From NCBI GenBank assembly GCA_964559575.1, contig CAZLGQ010000014.1, positions 1 to 12,771 of the forward strand: a DNA stretch of 12,771 nt, read 5' to 3'. How positions within the stretch are numbered: the stretch's first letter is position 1; every line of letters starts with the position of its first letter. The position numbers and the translations under genes are program-made. The notes below the pieces were generated by a model that saw only the letters and a list, made by a program, of their open reading frames with translations, was not told the DNA's origin and did not search any database. The DNA comes from SKVL01 sp964559575. GTDB taxonomy: Bacteria > Patescibacteriota > Minisyncoccia > Phycocordibacterales > CSBR16-193. This document shows positions 1 to 7,527 of the stretch, piece after piece.

Positions 1-138
1 GATTCGGATGGAAGAATAACTGAATCAGGGACATTAGATGAAGGAACTCGTTTAGTGGAAATTTCTGTCAAGTGGGATGGATTAATAGGTAGAAGTGAAA
101 TAGAACTTTCATCTTATATATCAAATATCTTTGATTAA
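1..138 (+). CDS. C-terminal end of a PilV-like type IV pilus minor pilin (partial)
   Basis: An open frame runs from the window edge through 45 codons to TAA at 136-138; the start lies outside the window. The visible tail contains VEISVKWDG, then GRSEIELSSYISNIFD. This resembles the end of type IV pilus modification (PilV-like) pilins, where a beta strand of the form 'V.V.W' is followed by a polar stretch and a final 'L.tyltn' strand. It lies 1 nt upstream of a clear prepilin gene, and a second pilin-like gene follows, so it is most likely the first visible member of a minor-pilin operon. The prepilin signal and membrane helix cannot be seen, so the class rests on context plus a short C-terminal match. 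Confidence 0.6.
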   Translation, partial: DSDGRITESGTLDEGTRLVEISVKWDGLIGRSEIELSSYISNIFD

Positions 139-139
139 T

Positions 140-676
140 ATGAAAAAATATTTAAATTTAATTAAAAAAGAAAAACAAAAGATCAAAGGGTTTTCTTTAA
201 TAGAGGTTATTGTTTATATGGCAATATTGATTTTGATTCTTTTTATTATACTGGGAAGTTTGGTAATGGTAACAGATATTCAAGAAAAGGTTATAGCCGG
301 AAAAGATCTAAATAAATCAGCCACTGTTTCCATTGACCGTATTTTACGTGAGACACGATCAAGTACATCAATAGATATAGATAATTCTGTTTTTGATGAT
401 CAAAACGGAGTTCTCTCTTTGGAACATGAAGATACTGAGGACGAAATAATATTTTATTTATCTGATAGTTCTTTATATTTAGAAAAAGAAGGAGAGACTC
501 AACGTTTAACTCATAAAGGTACAGATGTTTTGTATTTTAATATAGATAAAATAGAGAGTGATGTTTTTGATGCAGTAAAGGTAAGGATAGGTTTTTCTCA
601 TCCTTATAGCGATGGTTCTATTGAACAGTCTTTTAGATCAACTGCAATATTAAGAGGTTCATATGAAGATCAGTGA
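140..676 (+). CDS. Type IV prepilin-like protein with N-terminal methylation motif
   Basis: The 178-residue product (from ATG at 140) begins with a short basic leader ending K16-G17, followed by FSLIEVIVYMAILILILF. This is a prepilin peptidase site: cleavage after G17, phenylalanine at +1, glutamate (E22) at +5, then a hydrophobic helix to about residue 45. The mature protein would be pulled from the membrane by the pilus machinery. The C-terminal domain is rich in acidic residues and short beta strands (residues about 75-175) and resembles PilW/GspJ-type minor pilins, though I cannot assign the exact type. A TTG nine bases upstream (131) is in frame, but it overlaps the previous stop; the ATG directly after that stop is preferred. 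The gene ends with TGA, indicating a standard code. A 27-nt gap leads to the next pilin gene. Confidence 0.85.
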   Translation: MKKYLNLIKKEKQKIKGFSLIEVIVYMAILILILFIILGSLVMVTDIQEKVIAGKDLNKSATVSIDRILRETRSSTSIDIDNSVFDDQNGVLSLEHEDTEDEIIFYLSDSSLYLEKEGETQRLTHKGTDVLYFNIDKIESDVFDAVKVRIGFSHPYSDGSIEQSFRSTAILRGSYEDQ

Positions 677-703
677 TATTTTAAAATAGTATAAATAAAT
701 TTA

Positions 704-2005
704 ATGAAAGATTTTTGTTTTAATAAAAAGGATCGTTTCAGAGAAAAAGGTCAAGCGGTTTTAATAGCGGCTGTGTTTTTTATGTTCATTGCAATTTCTT
801 TAATATTAACAATTTCCGCTCCGGCGCTTTCTCATCTGAAATCTTCATCAATTCTACATTCTTCATTTAAAGCACTGTCAGCTGCTGAAGGAGGATTAGA
901 GGATACTTTTTATCGTTTTAAAAATGGTTGGGAGGTTTATGAAGAAGAAAGCTTAGATATTAAAGGTAATTCGGTAAGTGTAATCTATACTGAAAATGAT
1001 GAGATATATATAGAAAGCAAAGGAGTTTCCGGGGTAGGTATAACAAGAAAGATGGGTTCTGATCTTGTATTAGGTGCCGGAATAAATTTTTCTTACGCAG
1101 CTCAGATAGGTGAAGGAGGTTTAGTTTTAGAAGATAGTGCATCTGTTGAGGGAGATGTTTTTTCAATAGGTGATGTAGTTGGTTCCGGTAACAGTATTTC
1201 CGGTTCGGTTATAGTGACGAACGATAATGGGATGATAGATAATGTTTCTATTGGAAATTCTGCTTATGCTTATTCTATAGAAAATTCATACATAGAAGAA
1301 GATGCTTATTATATGGATCTTATTAATACAAATGTGATGGGAGATAGTTATCCAAATACTGAACCGTTGGATTCTGTTGATTTTCCTATAAAAAAAGAAG
1401 TTATAGAAGGTTGGAAAGAGTTTGCAGAGGAAGGTGAGGTTATAGATTGTGAGGATAGTTATGAAATAGATTCAGATCAAACATTGGGTCCTGCTCATAT
1501 AACTTGTGATCTGGAAATAAGAGGGAATCCAAAAATAAAGATCAAAGGACATGTTTGGGTTGAAGGTAATATAATTATAGGAAATTCTCCCACTATAGAG
1601 ATAGATGATTCTTTAGGTAATGAAAGTGTTGTTTTTATTGCAGATGATCCGGAGGATCGTATAAATGGAAGTACTATAGAGCTTGGTAATAACCCTGAAT
1701 TTAGAGGGGCTAGTAGTAGTGATATCTCTTTTAGTTTTCTGATATCTAAAAATAAAGATGCGGCAGAAGGAGGAACAACTCCGGCTATAACCGATGGTCA
1801 AGGTGCAGGTGGGGATGTTTTTATATACACAGAAAAGGGAGAGGTGTCTATTAGTAACAATATAGATATTACAGGTTTAACGGCTTATAGAATAAGAGCT
1901 TCAAATAATTCAACGGTTATTTATCAAGAAGGTCTTGCAAATTCCTTTTTTTCCACCGGACCTTCAGCAGGTTTTAATATTTCAAGATGGAGAGAAGTTT
2001 ATTAA
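704..2005 (+). CDS. PilX/GspK-like large minor pilin with beta-helix-like ectodomain
   Basis: The 433-residue protein has a basic N-terminus (KKDRFREKG), one hydrophobic helix (about 18-38) and the segment ALSAAEGGLEDTFYRF (about 58-71). That segment matches the PilX N-terminal pattern, where the helix is followed by 'aAEaaLe'. After K15-G16 the +5 position is isoleucine, not glutamate, a departure shared with GspK/PilX-type tip pilins. Residues about 120-420 are short alternating strands rich in G, N, S, I and V (for example GGLVLEDSASVEGDVFSIGD and GNIIIGNSPTIEID), suggesting a right-handed beta-helix or similar solenoid. Two cysteines (in VIDCEDS and HITCDLE) could form a disulfide. The C-terminus ends ISRWREVY. 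Likely a surface-exposed, tip-associated or adhesive pilus subunit; the ectodomain's target is unknown. Such proteins are, from memory, common in Patescibacteria pilus loci. Confidence 0.7.
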   Translation: MKDFCFNKKDRFREKGQAVLIAAVFFMFIAISLILTISAPALSHLKSSSILHSSFKALSAAEGGLEDTFYRFKNGWEVYEEESLDIKGNSVSVIYTENDEIYIESKGVSGVGITRKMGSDLVLGAGINFSYAAQIGEGGLVLEDSASVEGDVFSIGDVVGSGNSISGSVIVTNDNGMIDNVSIGNSAYAYSIENSYIEEDAYYMDLINTNVMGDSYPNTEPLDSVDFPIKKEVIEGWKEFAEEGEVIDCEDSYEIDSDQTLGPAHITCDLEIRGNPKIKIKGHVWVEGNIIIGNSPTIEIDDSLGNESVVFIADDPEDRINGSTIELGNNPEFRGASSSDISFSFLISKNKDAAEGGTTPAITDGQGAGGDVFIYTEKGEVSISNNIDITGLTAYRIRASNNSTVIYQEGLANSFFSTGPSAGFNISRWREVY

Positions 2006-2007
2006 GG

Positions 2008-2036
2008 TTGATTTTATTTGTTTTTATATTTTTAAT
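2008..2036 (+). promoter_or_regulatory. Possible promoter for tpiA-pgk
   Basis: TTGATT at 2008-2013 and TTTAAT at 2031-2036 are 17 nt apart and match sigma-70-type elements at 4/6 and 5/6 positions. Transcription would begin only a few bases before the tpiA ATG at 2046, giving an almost leaderless mRNA. It starts just after the upstream pilin stop. In such AT-rich DNA this could be chance. Confidence 0.3.
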
Positions 2037-2045
2037 TAAATTATT

Positions 2046-2816
2046 ATGGATAGTGAAAAAAAATATTATATTGTTGGAAACTGGAAAATGAATCCAGGGA
2101 ATAAAAAAGAAGCGATAAGAATATTTGAAGGAATTAAAAAAAGATCTCAAAGGAGGAAGAATGATATTATTATATGTCCTCCTTTTGTTTATCTTTCTGA
2201 GTTTAATTCTAAAAGAATTCCCAAAAGTTTATCTTTAGGAGCTCAGAACTGTTTTTGGGAAGAAGAAGGTTCGTATACGGGAGAGGTTTCTTCTACTCAG
2301 TTAGTTGATATGAAAGCCAAGTATGTGATCATCGGTCATTCTGAAAGAAGGGAAATGGGAGAATCAGATGAGGAGGTTTCAAAAAAGATCAAAGCTTCTC
2401 TGTCTTCCGGTCTGTGTCCTATAATCTGTATTGGGGAAAAAGAAAGAGATAAAGAAGGAGAGTATCTTCAGTTTATTGAGTCACAACTAAGTTCAGCTTT
2501 TTCCGGAGTTGAGATATCATTTTTAATTAAGGTCATTGTTGCTTATGAACCGATATGGGCAATTGGTAAGAGTGAAGAAGAAGCAATAACAGGACATCTT
2601 CTTTATGAAATAGTTGTTTTTATAAAAAGATTTCTTTCTAAGCGTTATGGTAAAAAAGAAGGTTTTTCTGTTCCGGTTTTATATGGAGGTTCTGTTTCTT
2701 CTTATAATGCTGAAGAGTTTCTTAAGGAAGGAAATGTTGAAGGACTTTTAGTGGGAAGACAGAGTCTTGATCCTAAAAGTTTTTCGGATATTATAGATAT
2801 TTCTGAAAATATTTAA
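2046..2816 (+). CDS. tpiA: Triosephosphate isomerase
   Basis: TpiA interconverts dihydroxyacetone phosphate and glyceraldehyde 3-phosphate in the cytoplasm. At 256 residues the length is normal. The catalytic set is complete: N12 and K14 in VGNWKMN, the electrophile H98 in IIGHSERR, and the base E168 in AYEPIWAIG. The phosphate-binding segment LYGGSVSS is present at about 218-225. The flexible loop 6 reads PIWAIGKSEEEA where most enzymes have a TGK/TGxxA-type loop, so the loop tip is non-standard. The ATG at 2046 puts the first strand directly before GNWKM, as expected. pgk starts 5 nt after the stop, so the two are almost certainly cotranscribed as a lower-glycolysis pair. No Shine-Dalgarno sequence precedes the start. 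Confidence 0.97.
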   Translation: MDSEKKYYIVGNWKMNPGNKKEAIRIFEGIKKRSQRRKNDIIICPPFVYLSEFNSKRIPKSLSLGAQNCFWEEEGSYTGEVSSTQLVDMKAKYVIIGHSERREMGESDEEVSKKIKASLSSGLCPIICIGEKERDKEGEYLQFIESQLSSAFSGVEISFLIKVIVAYEPIWAIGKSEEEAITGHLLYEIVVFIKRFLSKRYGKKEGFSVPVLYGGSVSSYNAEEFLKEGNVEGLLVGRQSLDPKSFSDIIDISENI

Positions 2817-2821
2817 TTACT

Positions 2822-3967
2822 ATGATCAAATACTTATCACAGATAAAAAACAAAGACATAAAAGGAGATGTATTTTTAGTTCGTATTGATACCAATGTTT
2901 CCATAAAAGATGGAAGAGTTGAAAATGATTTCCGTCTTCGCTCTGTAAAACAGACAGTTGAGTTTCTTTTAAATAAAGAAGCAAAGGTAGTGTTAATAGG
3001 ACATAGAGAACCGGCACCAGAATCAAGTATTGAACATGTAGCTGATTACTATAAAAAGTTTTTTCCAACATCTTTTGTTGATAGTTGTGATCCTGATGAA
3101 GTTAGAGGTTATATTGAAAAACTTAAAAATGGCAACGTGATCGTTTTAGAGAATTTAAGATCGTTACCTTTTGAAAAAGATAACGATCAAAACTATGCGC
3201 GCTCCCTTTCCTCTTTGGCGGATTTTTATGTAAATGATGCGTTTTCCGTATCTCACAGGGAACACGCTTCTACTGTTGGTGTGCCACGTTTCATTCCTTC
3301 GTTTGCAGGTATGTGTTTTGAAAGAGAAATAAAAGAACTTACCAAAACCTTTTCTCCTCAAAGACCTTTTCTTTTTATTTTAGGGGGACTTAAATTTAAA
3401 ACCAAGGCTCCGCTTATTGAGAAGTTTGTAGAAAAAGCCGATACCGTTTTTATTGGTGGAGCATTGGCAAATTCTTTTTTTAAACAGAAAGGTTATGAAG
3501 TTGGTATGTCTGCAACTGATGATGGAGTTGATCTGAAAGATCTTATTACAAAAGATAACTTAGTGTTACCTTCTGATGTTGTTGTTGAAAATAAAGAGGA
3601 GGGAAGAGTGATCAAAAATGTTAAAGATGTTTCTTTACAAGACAGTATAGTGGATGTCGGACCATCTTTTATAAATAAACTTTCAGAGGAAATTAAAAAG
3701 TCCGCTTTTGTTGTTTGGAATGGTCCAATGGGAAATGTAGAGGAGGGGTATGATCAACACACAAAAGAGTTAGCTAAAAATATTTCTTTATCAAAAACAT
3801 ATTCAGTAATAGGTGGGGGTGATACCATTTCTTCCATAGAAGATATAAAACCGGAAGAATGTTTTTCTTTTGTTTCAACTGGAGGAGGAGCGATGCTTGA
3901 TTTTTTGGTTAATGAAACACTCCCCGGTATTAAAGCTTTAGAGAATTCTCCCGAGGTTTCTTTTTAA
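2822..3967 (+). CDS. pgk: Phosphoglycerate kinase
   Basis: Pgk transfers the acyl phosphate of 1,3-bisphosphoglycerate to ADP, the first ATP-yielding step of glycolysis. The 381-residue protein is slightly shorter than usual but complete. N-domain substrate residues are visible in VRIDTNVS (R21, D23, N25), NDFRLRS (R38), GHREP (H61), VLENLR (R113) and VNDAFSVSHREHASTVG (R146). The hinge and nucleotide domain follow: GGLKFKTKAPLIEKF, VVWNGPMG (about 298-304), IGGGDT (about 330-335) and STGGGAMLDFL (about 352-362). The segment after H61 (REPAPESS) is shorter than the usual LGRPKG, a local divergence. It sits 5 nt behind tpiA. Its stop lies only 5 nt from the stop of the convergent HIT gene, with no recognisable terminator between them. 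Confidence 0.97.
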   Translation: MIKYLSQIKNKDIKGDVFLVRIDTNVSIKDGRVENDFRLRSVKQTVEFLLNKEAKVVLIGHREPAPESSIEHVADYYKKFFPTSFVDSCDPDEVRGYIEKLKNGNVIVLENLRSLPFEKDNDQNYARSLSSLADFYVNDAFSVSHREHASTVGVPRFIPSFAGMCFEREIKELTKTFSPQRPFLFILGGLKFKTKAPLIEKFVEKADTVFIGGALANSFFKQKGYEVGMSATDDGVDLKDLITKDNLVLPSDVVVENKEEGRVIKNVKDVSLQDSIVDVGPSFINKLSEEIKKSAFVVWNGPMGNVEEGYDQHTKELAKNISLSKTYSVIGGGDTISSIEDIKPEECFSFVSTGGGAMLDFLVNETLPGIKALENSPEVSF

Positions 3968-3972
3968 AAATT

Positions 3973-4395
3973 TTAATTTGAGTTCCAATCAGAAAGAGAG
4001 GATCTTATTTTTTTTGCTTCTTCTTCCATATCGTTTTCTTGGTATTTTGTTGTTGGCCAAAAGTTACAGATCTCATCTGAATTTCTTCTGGGTATTAAAT
4101 GAATATGAAAGTGATCTACATCTATACCAACCACTGCCAGTTTTACAAAATCAGCTTTGTATATGTTTTTAAGATCTTTCATTAAATACTTTGATATTTT
4201 AAAAGAGTGTGAAAGAGTACTATCAGGAACATCTATCATCATCGGGTAATGTTTTTTGGGTATAACTAAAGTGTGTCCGTAAGTAACCGGATTTATATCC
4301 AAGAAAGCTTTTATAGTACCGTCTTCATATATATCCGATGAAGGTATATCTCCGTTTATTATTTTACAAAAAATACATTCTTTATTCTGTTTCAT
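3973..4395 (-). CDS. HIT-family nucleotide-binding hydrolase (HinT-like)
   Basis: The 140-residue protein carries the histidine-triad motif DHFHIHLIPRR, with H95, H97 and H99. Other family marks are the N-terminal CIFCKI (C7, C10), which binds zinc in many HIT proteins together with histidines, and the strand NPVTYGHTLVIPKKHYP (H41, H49). HIT proteins hydrolyse or transfer nucleotides from small substrates such as purine nucleoside phosphoramidates or dinucleoside polyphosphates; the exact substrate cannot be read here. The usual N.G..AGQ approach to the triad is replaced by VVGIDVDHFH, a shorter variant. The gene is convergent with pgk and divergent from recJ, so it is probably transcribed alone from the 43-nt gap before recJ. 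Confidence 0.93.
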   Translation of the reverse strand: MKQNKECIFCKIINGDIPSSDIYEDGTIKAFLDINPVTYGHTLVIPKKHYPMMIDVPDSTLSHSFKISKYLMKDLKNIYKADFVKLAVVGIDVDHFHIHLIPRRNSDEICNFWPTTKYQENDMEEEAKKIRSSLSDWNSN

Positions 4396-4438
4396 ATTTT
4401 TTTTATTTTAATGTTTCTTATATGGTAACATATTCCTT
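4396..4438. promoter_or_regulatory. Divergent promoter region between the HIT gene and recJ
   Basis: These 43 nt are the only non-coding DNA between two divergent starts, so promoters for both must lie here or in the coding edges. For recJ, TATGGT at 4421-4426 is a possible -10 box 12 nt before ATG, without a good -35. For the HIT gene, TATAAG on the - strand (complement of 4417-4422) lies 17 nt from TTTCCA inside recJ. The two -10 candidates overlap by two bases, which would make the transcripts compete. Assignments are tentative. Confidence 0.35.
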
Positions 4439-6127
4439 ATGGAAAAATATTCTGTTAGAGATCTACCTTCGGAAGGGGTTTTATCCGATTACTCTGAGAT
4501 AGAACGTAGACTTCTTTATGGTCGTTTCATAAAAGATAACGAGGAAGCTAAACGATTTTTATCCGTTTCTTACGAAAGTGGTACACACGACCCTTTTCTG
4601 TTAACTGATATGGATAAGGCTGTTTCACGGATAATAAAAGCAATGAATTCCAAAGAAAAGATAGCTATTTTTGGAGATTTTGATGCTGATGGTTTGTGTG
4701 CCAGTGTGTGTTGGAAAGATTTTTTTCGTCGTGCCAATTATGAGAATGTATCGTTTTACATCCCTCATCGTCATGACGAAGGATTCGGTTTAAATAGTCA
4801 GGCGTTAAATGAACTTTCTTTGGATGGAGTTTCTTTGGTTATAACTGTTGACTGTGGAATTGCTGATATTGAAGTTTTAAAAGAGGTTTCTAATTTAGGG
4901 TTTGATGTTATAGTGACCGATCACCATGAGCCGGTTAATGGATTGCCGGAAGTAACGGCTGTTGTTGATCCCAAAAGAAAAGACTGTTCTTATCCCAATC
5001 CCAACTTAACGGGAGCAGGGGTTGCCTTTAAAGTTATTCAAGGAATCCTTTCTAAACAAAGATTTAATATTCCTGAAGGACATGAGAAATGGCTACTTGA
5101 TCTGGTTGGTATTTCAAATGTTTCAGATTATGTTCCTTTGGTTGGAGAAAATAGAGTTCTTACTCATTATGGACTTTTAGTTTTAAGAAAATCTCCAAGA
5201 TCGGGTTTAGTAAAACTTTGCAGAAAGTTAAATCTCTCTCAGACAAATCTTACAGAGGATGATATAGGTTTTATGATCGCTCCCAGATTAAATGCTGCTT
5301 CAAGAATGGGGAGTTCGGAAGATGCTTTTGTTTTACTTTCCACTTACGATGAAGCTGAAGCTAATAGAGTTGTTTCAAAATTGGAAAAAGTAAACAATGA
5401 ACGTAAGGGGGTTGTAGCTTCTATTGTAAAAGAAGTAAAAAAAAATAATGAAGTGTTGGAAGGTAATGATGTCATTGTTACGGGCAATCCCAAATGGAGA
5501 CCTTCACTTTTAGGATTGGTTGCTAACTCTTTGGCGCAAGAGTTTTCAAAGCCTGTTTTTCTTTGGGGTAGAGATGGCTCTCAGGTAATAAAAGGATCGT
5601 GCCGTTCCAGTGGGGGTGTGGATGTTTTGAATTTAATGAGTTCTGTTGAAGGTGTATTAAAGCAGTATGGGGGACATAAGTTTGCCGGAGGTTTTTCAGT
5701 TGATTTTGATCAGGTTCATACTCTTCGGGATGAATTGAATGTTGCTTATAAAAAAAATGACGTTGTTCTAAAAGAAGAGTTGAAAGAGGTTGATGGAGTT
5801 CTATCTCTTGATGATGTAAATATTTCAATGTTTAGAAAGTTAGAGAAGTTCTCTCCTTTTGGAGTTGGTAATCCTAAACCTGTTTTTAAGTTTTCCAATG
5901 TTTTAATAAAAAATATAAAGTTATTTGGAAAACAGAAGGAACACATTGAACTTGTTTTTGAAAACAGTAAAAAGGTAGATGTAAGATCTATTGGTTTTTT
6001 TATGAAGCTTGAAAGTTTTGATCGGAAAGTTGAAGAAGGAAGCAGAGTTGATCTTATTGCTACAATGGAACTTTCTTATTTTAAAGGAAGACCGGAGTTA
6101 AGACTAAGAATAGTAGATATCTGTTAA
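4439..6127 (+). CDS. recJ: Single-stranded-DNA-specific 5'-3' exonuclease RecJ
   Basis: RecJ degrades single-stranded DNA 5' to 3' in recombination and repair, using two metal ions held by a DHH core. Visible motifs are IFGDFDADG (D80, D82, D84), TVDCG (D138), TDHHE (D161, H162, H163), TGAGVAFK (about 191-198), NVSDYVPL (D230) and PRLNAASRMG (about 282-291). The DHHA1 region shows GNPKWRPSLLGLVA (about 349-362), IKGSCRSSGG and KQYGGHKFAGGF (about 408-419). Residues about 480-562 form the C-terminal OB-fold with a final strand LRLRIVDIC. The 562-residue length is normal. The usual WHxGVxG of DHHA1 is WRPSLLG here, a form I associate with Patescibacteria RecJ. ATG at 4439 has no Shine-Dalgarno sequence. 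It heads a recJ/thyX-like/rnhA run. Confidence 0.96.
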   Translation: MEKYSVRDLPSEGVLSDYSEIERRLLYGRFIKDNEEAKRFLSVSYESGTHDPFLLTDMDKAVSRIIKAMNSKEKIAIFGDFDADGLCASVCWKDFFRRANYENVSFYIPHRHDEGFGLNSQALNELSLDGVSLVITVDCGIADIEVLKEVSNLGFDVIVTDHHEPVNGLPEVTAVVDPKRKDCSYPNPNLTGAGVAFKVIQGILSKQRFNIPEGHEKWLLDLVGISNVSDYVPLVGENRVLTHYGLLVLRKSPRSGLVKLCRKLNLSQTNLTEDDIGFMIAPRLNAASRMGSSEDAFVLLSTYDEAEANRVVSKLEKVNNERKGVVASIVKEVKKNNEVLEGNDVIVTGNPKWRPSLLGLVANSLAQEFSKPVFLWGRDGSQVIKGSCRSSGGVDVLNLMSSVEGVLKQYGGHKFAGGFSVDFDQVHTLRDELNVAYKKNDVVLKEELKEVDGVLSLDDVNISMFRKLEKFSPFGVGNPKPVFKFSNVLIKNIKLFGKQKEHIELVFENSKKVDVRSIGFFMKLESFDRKVEEGSRVDLIATMELSYFKGRPELRLRIVDIC

Positions 6128-6160
6128 AATTTTAATAGGTTTATAAGTTATAAATTAAAA

Positions 6161-7522
6161 ATGAAAAATATTGAAGAACTCAAACATGTAACAAAAAGAA
6201 CATCAAACAAAGCAATGGTTTTAGTTTTAAATAACGGTGCTGTTATAACACCTGAAGCTGAGGCTATGTTACAAGCGCTCCACTCTCGTTCGGTTGGCGG
6301 GATTAAGAGTCATTTGAAAACACTCAAAAAAACAGGATCAAGTAAATTTATGTCAACTTATTATGTTGGTTATGGACATAAATCAATTGGTGACCTTGGA
6401 AGTGCTACTGTTTTCGTTGAAGGTATTTCAATGTTGGCAGCTAAAGCAATTCAAGATTGGCCTTTGTATAGTGGCCAAGAAGCTTCAACAAGATATATTG
6501 ATTTTGCCAATCAACCTTTTATGGATCCCTTAGGTAACAAGAAGAGTGAAAAGATAATGGAAGATTGGAGAAAGTTTTATCTTAAGGGGTTGAAAGAAAT
6601 GAACGAAGTTATAAAAGAACGTTTTCCTAAAAAAGAAGATGAAGATGAGAGAGTATATAATAAAGCTATCAAAGCCAGATCTTTTGATGTTATGAGATCT
6701 TTTCTTCCAGCCGGAGCGGTAACCAACATTGCATGGCATAGTAATCTTCGTCAGTTTGCTGATAAGTTGCCTTACCTTCGTCATCATCCTTTGTTTGAAG
6801 TAAGAGAAGTTGCTTTAAAAATAGAAGAGGCATTAATAAAAACTTTTCCAAATTCTTTTAGTAAAGAAAGGTATAAAGAAACAGAAAGATATATTGAACA
6901 GTTGGTAAATAGGTTAAATTATTTTAATGACCCCAAACCTGTGGAGATTGAGATGTTCAATGATCTTATAGATAGAAAAATGCTTAAGGAATATAGAGAA
7001 GTGTTTAAGGATAGACCGATTAAAACAGAACTTCCAAAAAGTATTGCTGAGTGTGGTACTCTGGGTTTTCGTTTTCTTTTGGATTTTGGATCTTTCAGAG
7101 ATATTCAAAGACACAGATCGGTAACTCAAAGAATGCCTCTTTTGACTACAGAACACGGTTTTTCTTCTTGGTATCTTAACGAGTTAAGTTTAGAACTTAA
7201 AAAAGAAGCGGAGGGTTTAATAAAAAAACAAATTAAAAACATAGAAGGATTAAAAACAACATCTGAAGTTAAACAGTATTATGTCGCTATGGGATTTCAG
7301 ACTACAAATAGATTAGTTGGCGATCTCCATGCTCTTACTTATTTGATAGAACTAAGGTCTTCCAGATTTGTCCATCCGACTTTAAGAAAAAGAGTTTTGC
7401 AAATGGCTGATATTTTAAAGAGTAATTTTAAAAATGAAAAGTTGGTTTTTCATTTAGATCCGGAACCTGATAGATTTGATATAGGTCGCGGTTTACAAGA
7501 TATAGTACGTCGTAAGTCTTAA
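6161..7522 (+). CDS. thyX: Tandem-domain ThyX-like flavin-dependent thymidylate synthase homologue
   Basis: ThyX makes dTMP from dUMP using FAD, NADPH and methylene-tetrahydrofolate. This 453-residue protein is about twice the usual length and contains two ThyX-like halves. Half 1 (about 15-250) has HKSIGDLGSATVFVEGIS, then IQDWPLYSGQEASTRY (97-112) and WHSNLRQFADKLPYLRHHPLFEVRE. Aligned to the signature RHRxxSxNExSxRY, it keeps S104, E107, S109, R111 and Y112 but has D99-W100-P101 in place of RHR. Half 2 (about 290-453) has FRDIQRHRSVTQRMP with an intact R317-H318-R319 but none of the SxRY residues, then YLIELRSSRFVHPTLR. Together they hold one full signature. A single composite active site is possible; another reaction cannot be excluded. 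It lies 33 nt after recJ and 5 nt before rnhA. The symbol reflects homology, not proven activity. Confidence 0.78.
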   Translation: MKNIEELKHVTKRTSNKAMVLVLNNGAVITPEAEAMLQALHSRSVGGIKSHLKTLKKTGSSKFMSTYYVGYGHKSIGDLGSATVFVEGISMLAAKAIQDWPLYSGQEASTRYIDFANQPFMDPLGNKKSEKIMEDWRKFYLKGLKEMNEVIKERFPKKEDEDERVYNKAIKARSFDVMRSFLPAGAVTNIAWHSNLRQFADKLPYLRHHPLFEVREVALKIEEALIKTFPNSFSKERYKETERYIEQLVNRLNYFNDPKPVEIEMFNDLIDRKMLKEYREVFKDRPIKTELPKSIAECGTLGFRFLLDFGSFRDIQRHRSVTQRMPLLTTEHGFSSWYLNELSLELKKEAEGLIKKQIKNIEGLKTTSEVKQYYVAMGFQTTNRLVGDLHALTYLIELRSSRFVHPTLRKRVLQMADILKSNFKNEKLVFHLDPEPDRFDIGRGLQDIVRRKS

Positions 7523-7527
7523 TTTTT

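Noticed and set aside
131..139. TTG at 131 as the start of the prepilin gene
   Set aside because: It lies inside the last codons of the preceding pilin gene, and the ATG at 140 directly follows that stop and gives a normal short basic leader before the cleavage site.
131..676. UGA reassigned as in some Candidate Phyla Radiation groups
   Set aside because: UGA occurs only once as a terminal codon here, never inside a conserved gene, and the conserved glycines and tryptophans that I checked use GGN and TGG.
960..1166. Open frames opposite to or shifted from known genes (also 1613-1801, 2826-3071, 3164-3361, 3978-4172, 5523-5946, 6530-6787, 6914-7156, 10321-10521)
   Set aside because: Each lies wholly within a gene with clear family motifs or with prepilin features, has no recognisable domain and shows low-complexity residues expected from reading AT-rich coding DNA in the wrong frame.
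1100..1930. Glycine/asparagine/serine repeats in the large pilin as DNA repeats or a CRISPR-like array
   Set aside because: The periodicity is at protein level (beta strands); there is no exact nucleotide repeat unit with unique spacers.
3961..3970. TTTTTAAAAA palindrome between pgk and the HIT gene as a terminator
   Set aside because: It has no G-C pairs and no loop, and it partly encodes the pgk end; such runs are expected in this composition.
6124..6135. TTAAAATTTTAA palindrome at the end of recJ
   Set aside because: It is a short pure A/T palindrome overlapping the stop region with no supporting U-tract or stable stem, so probably chance.
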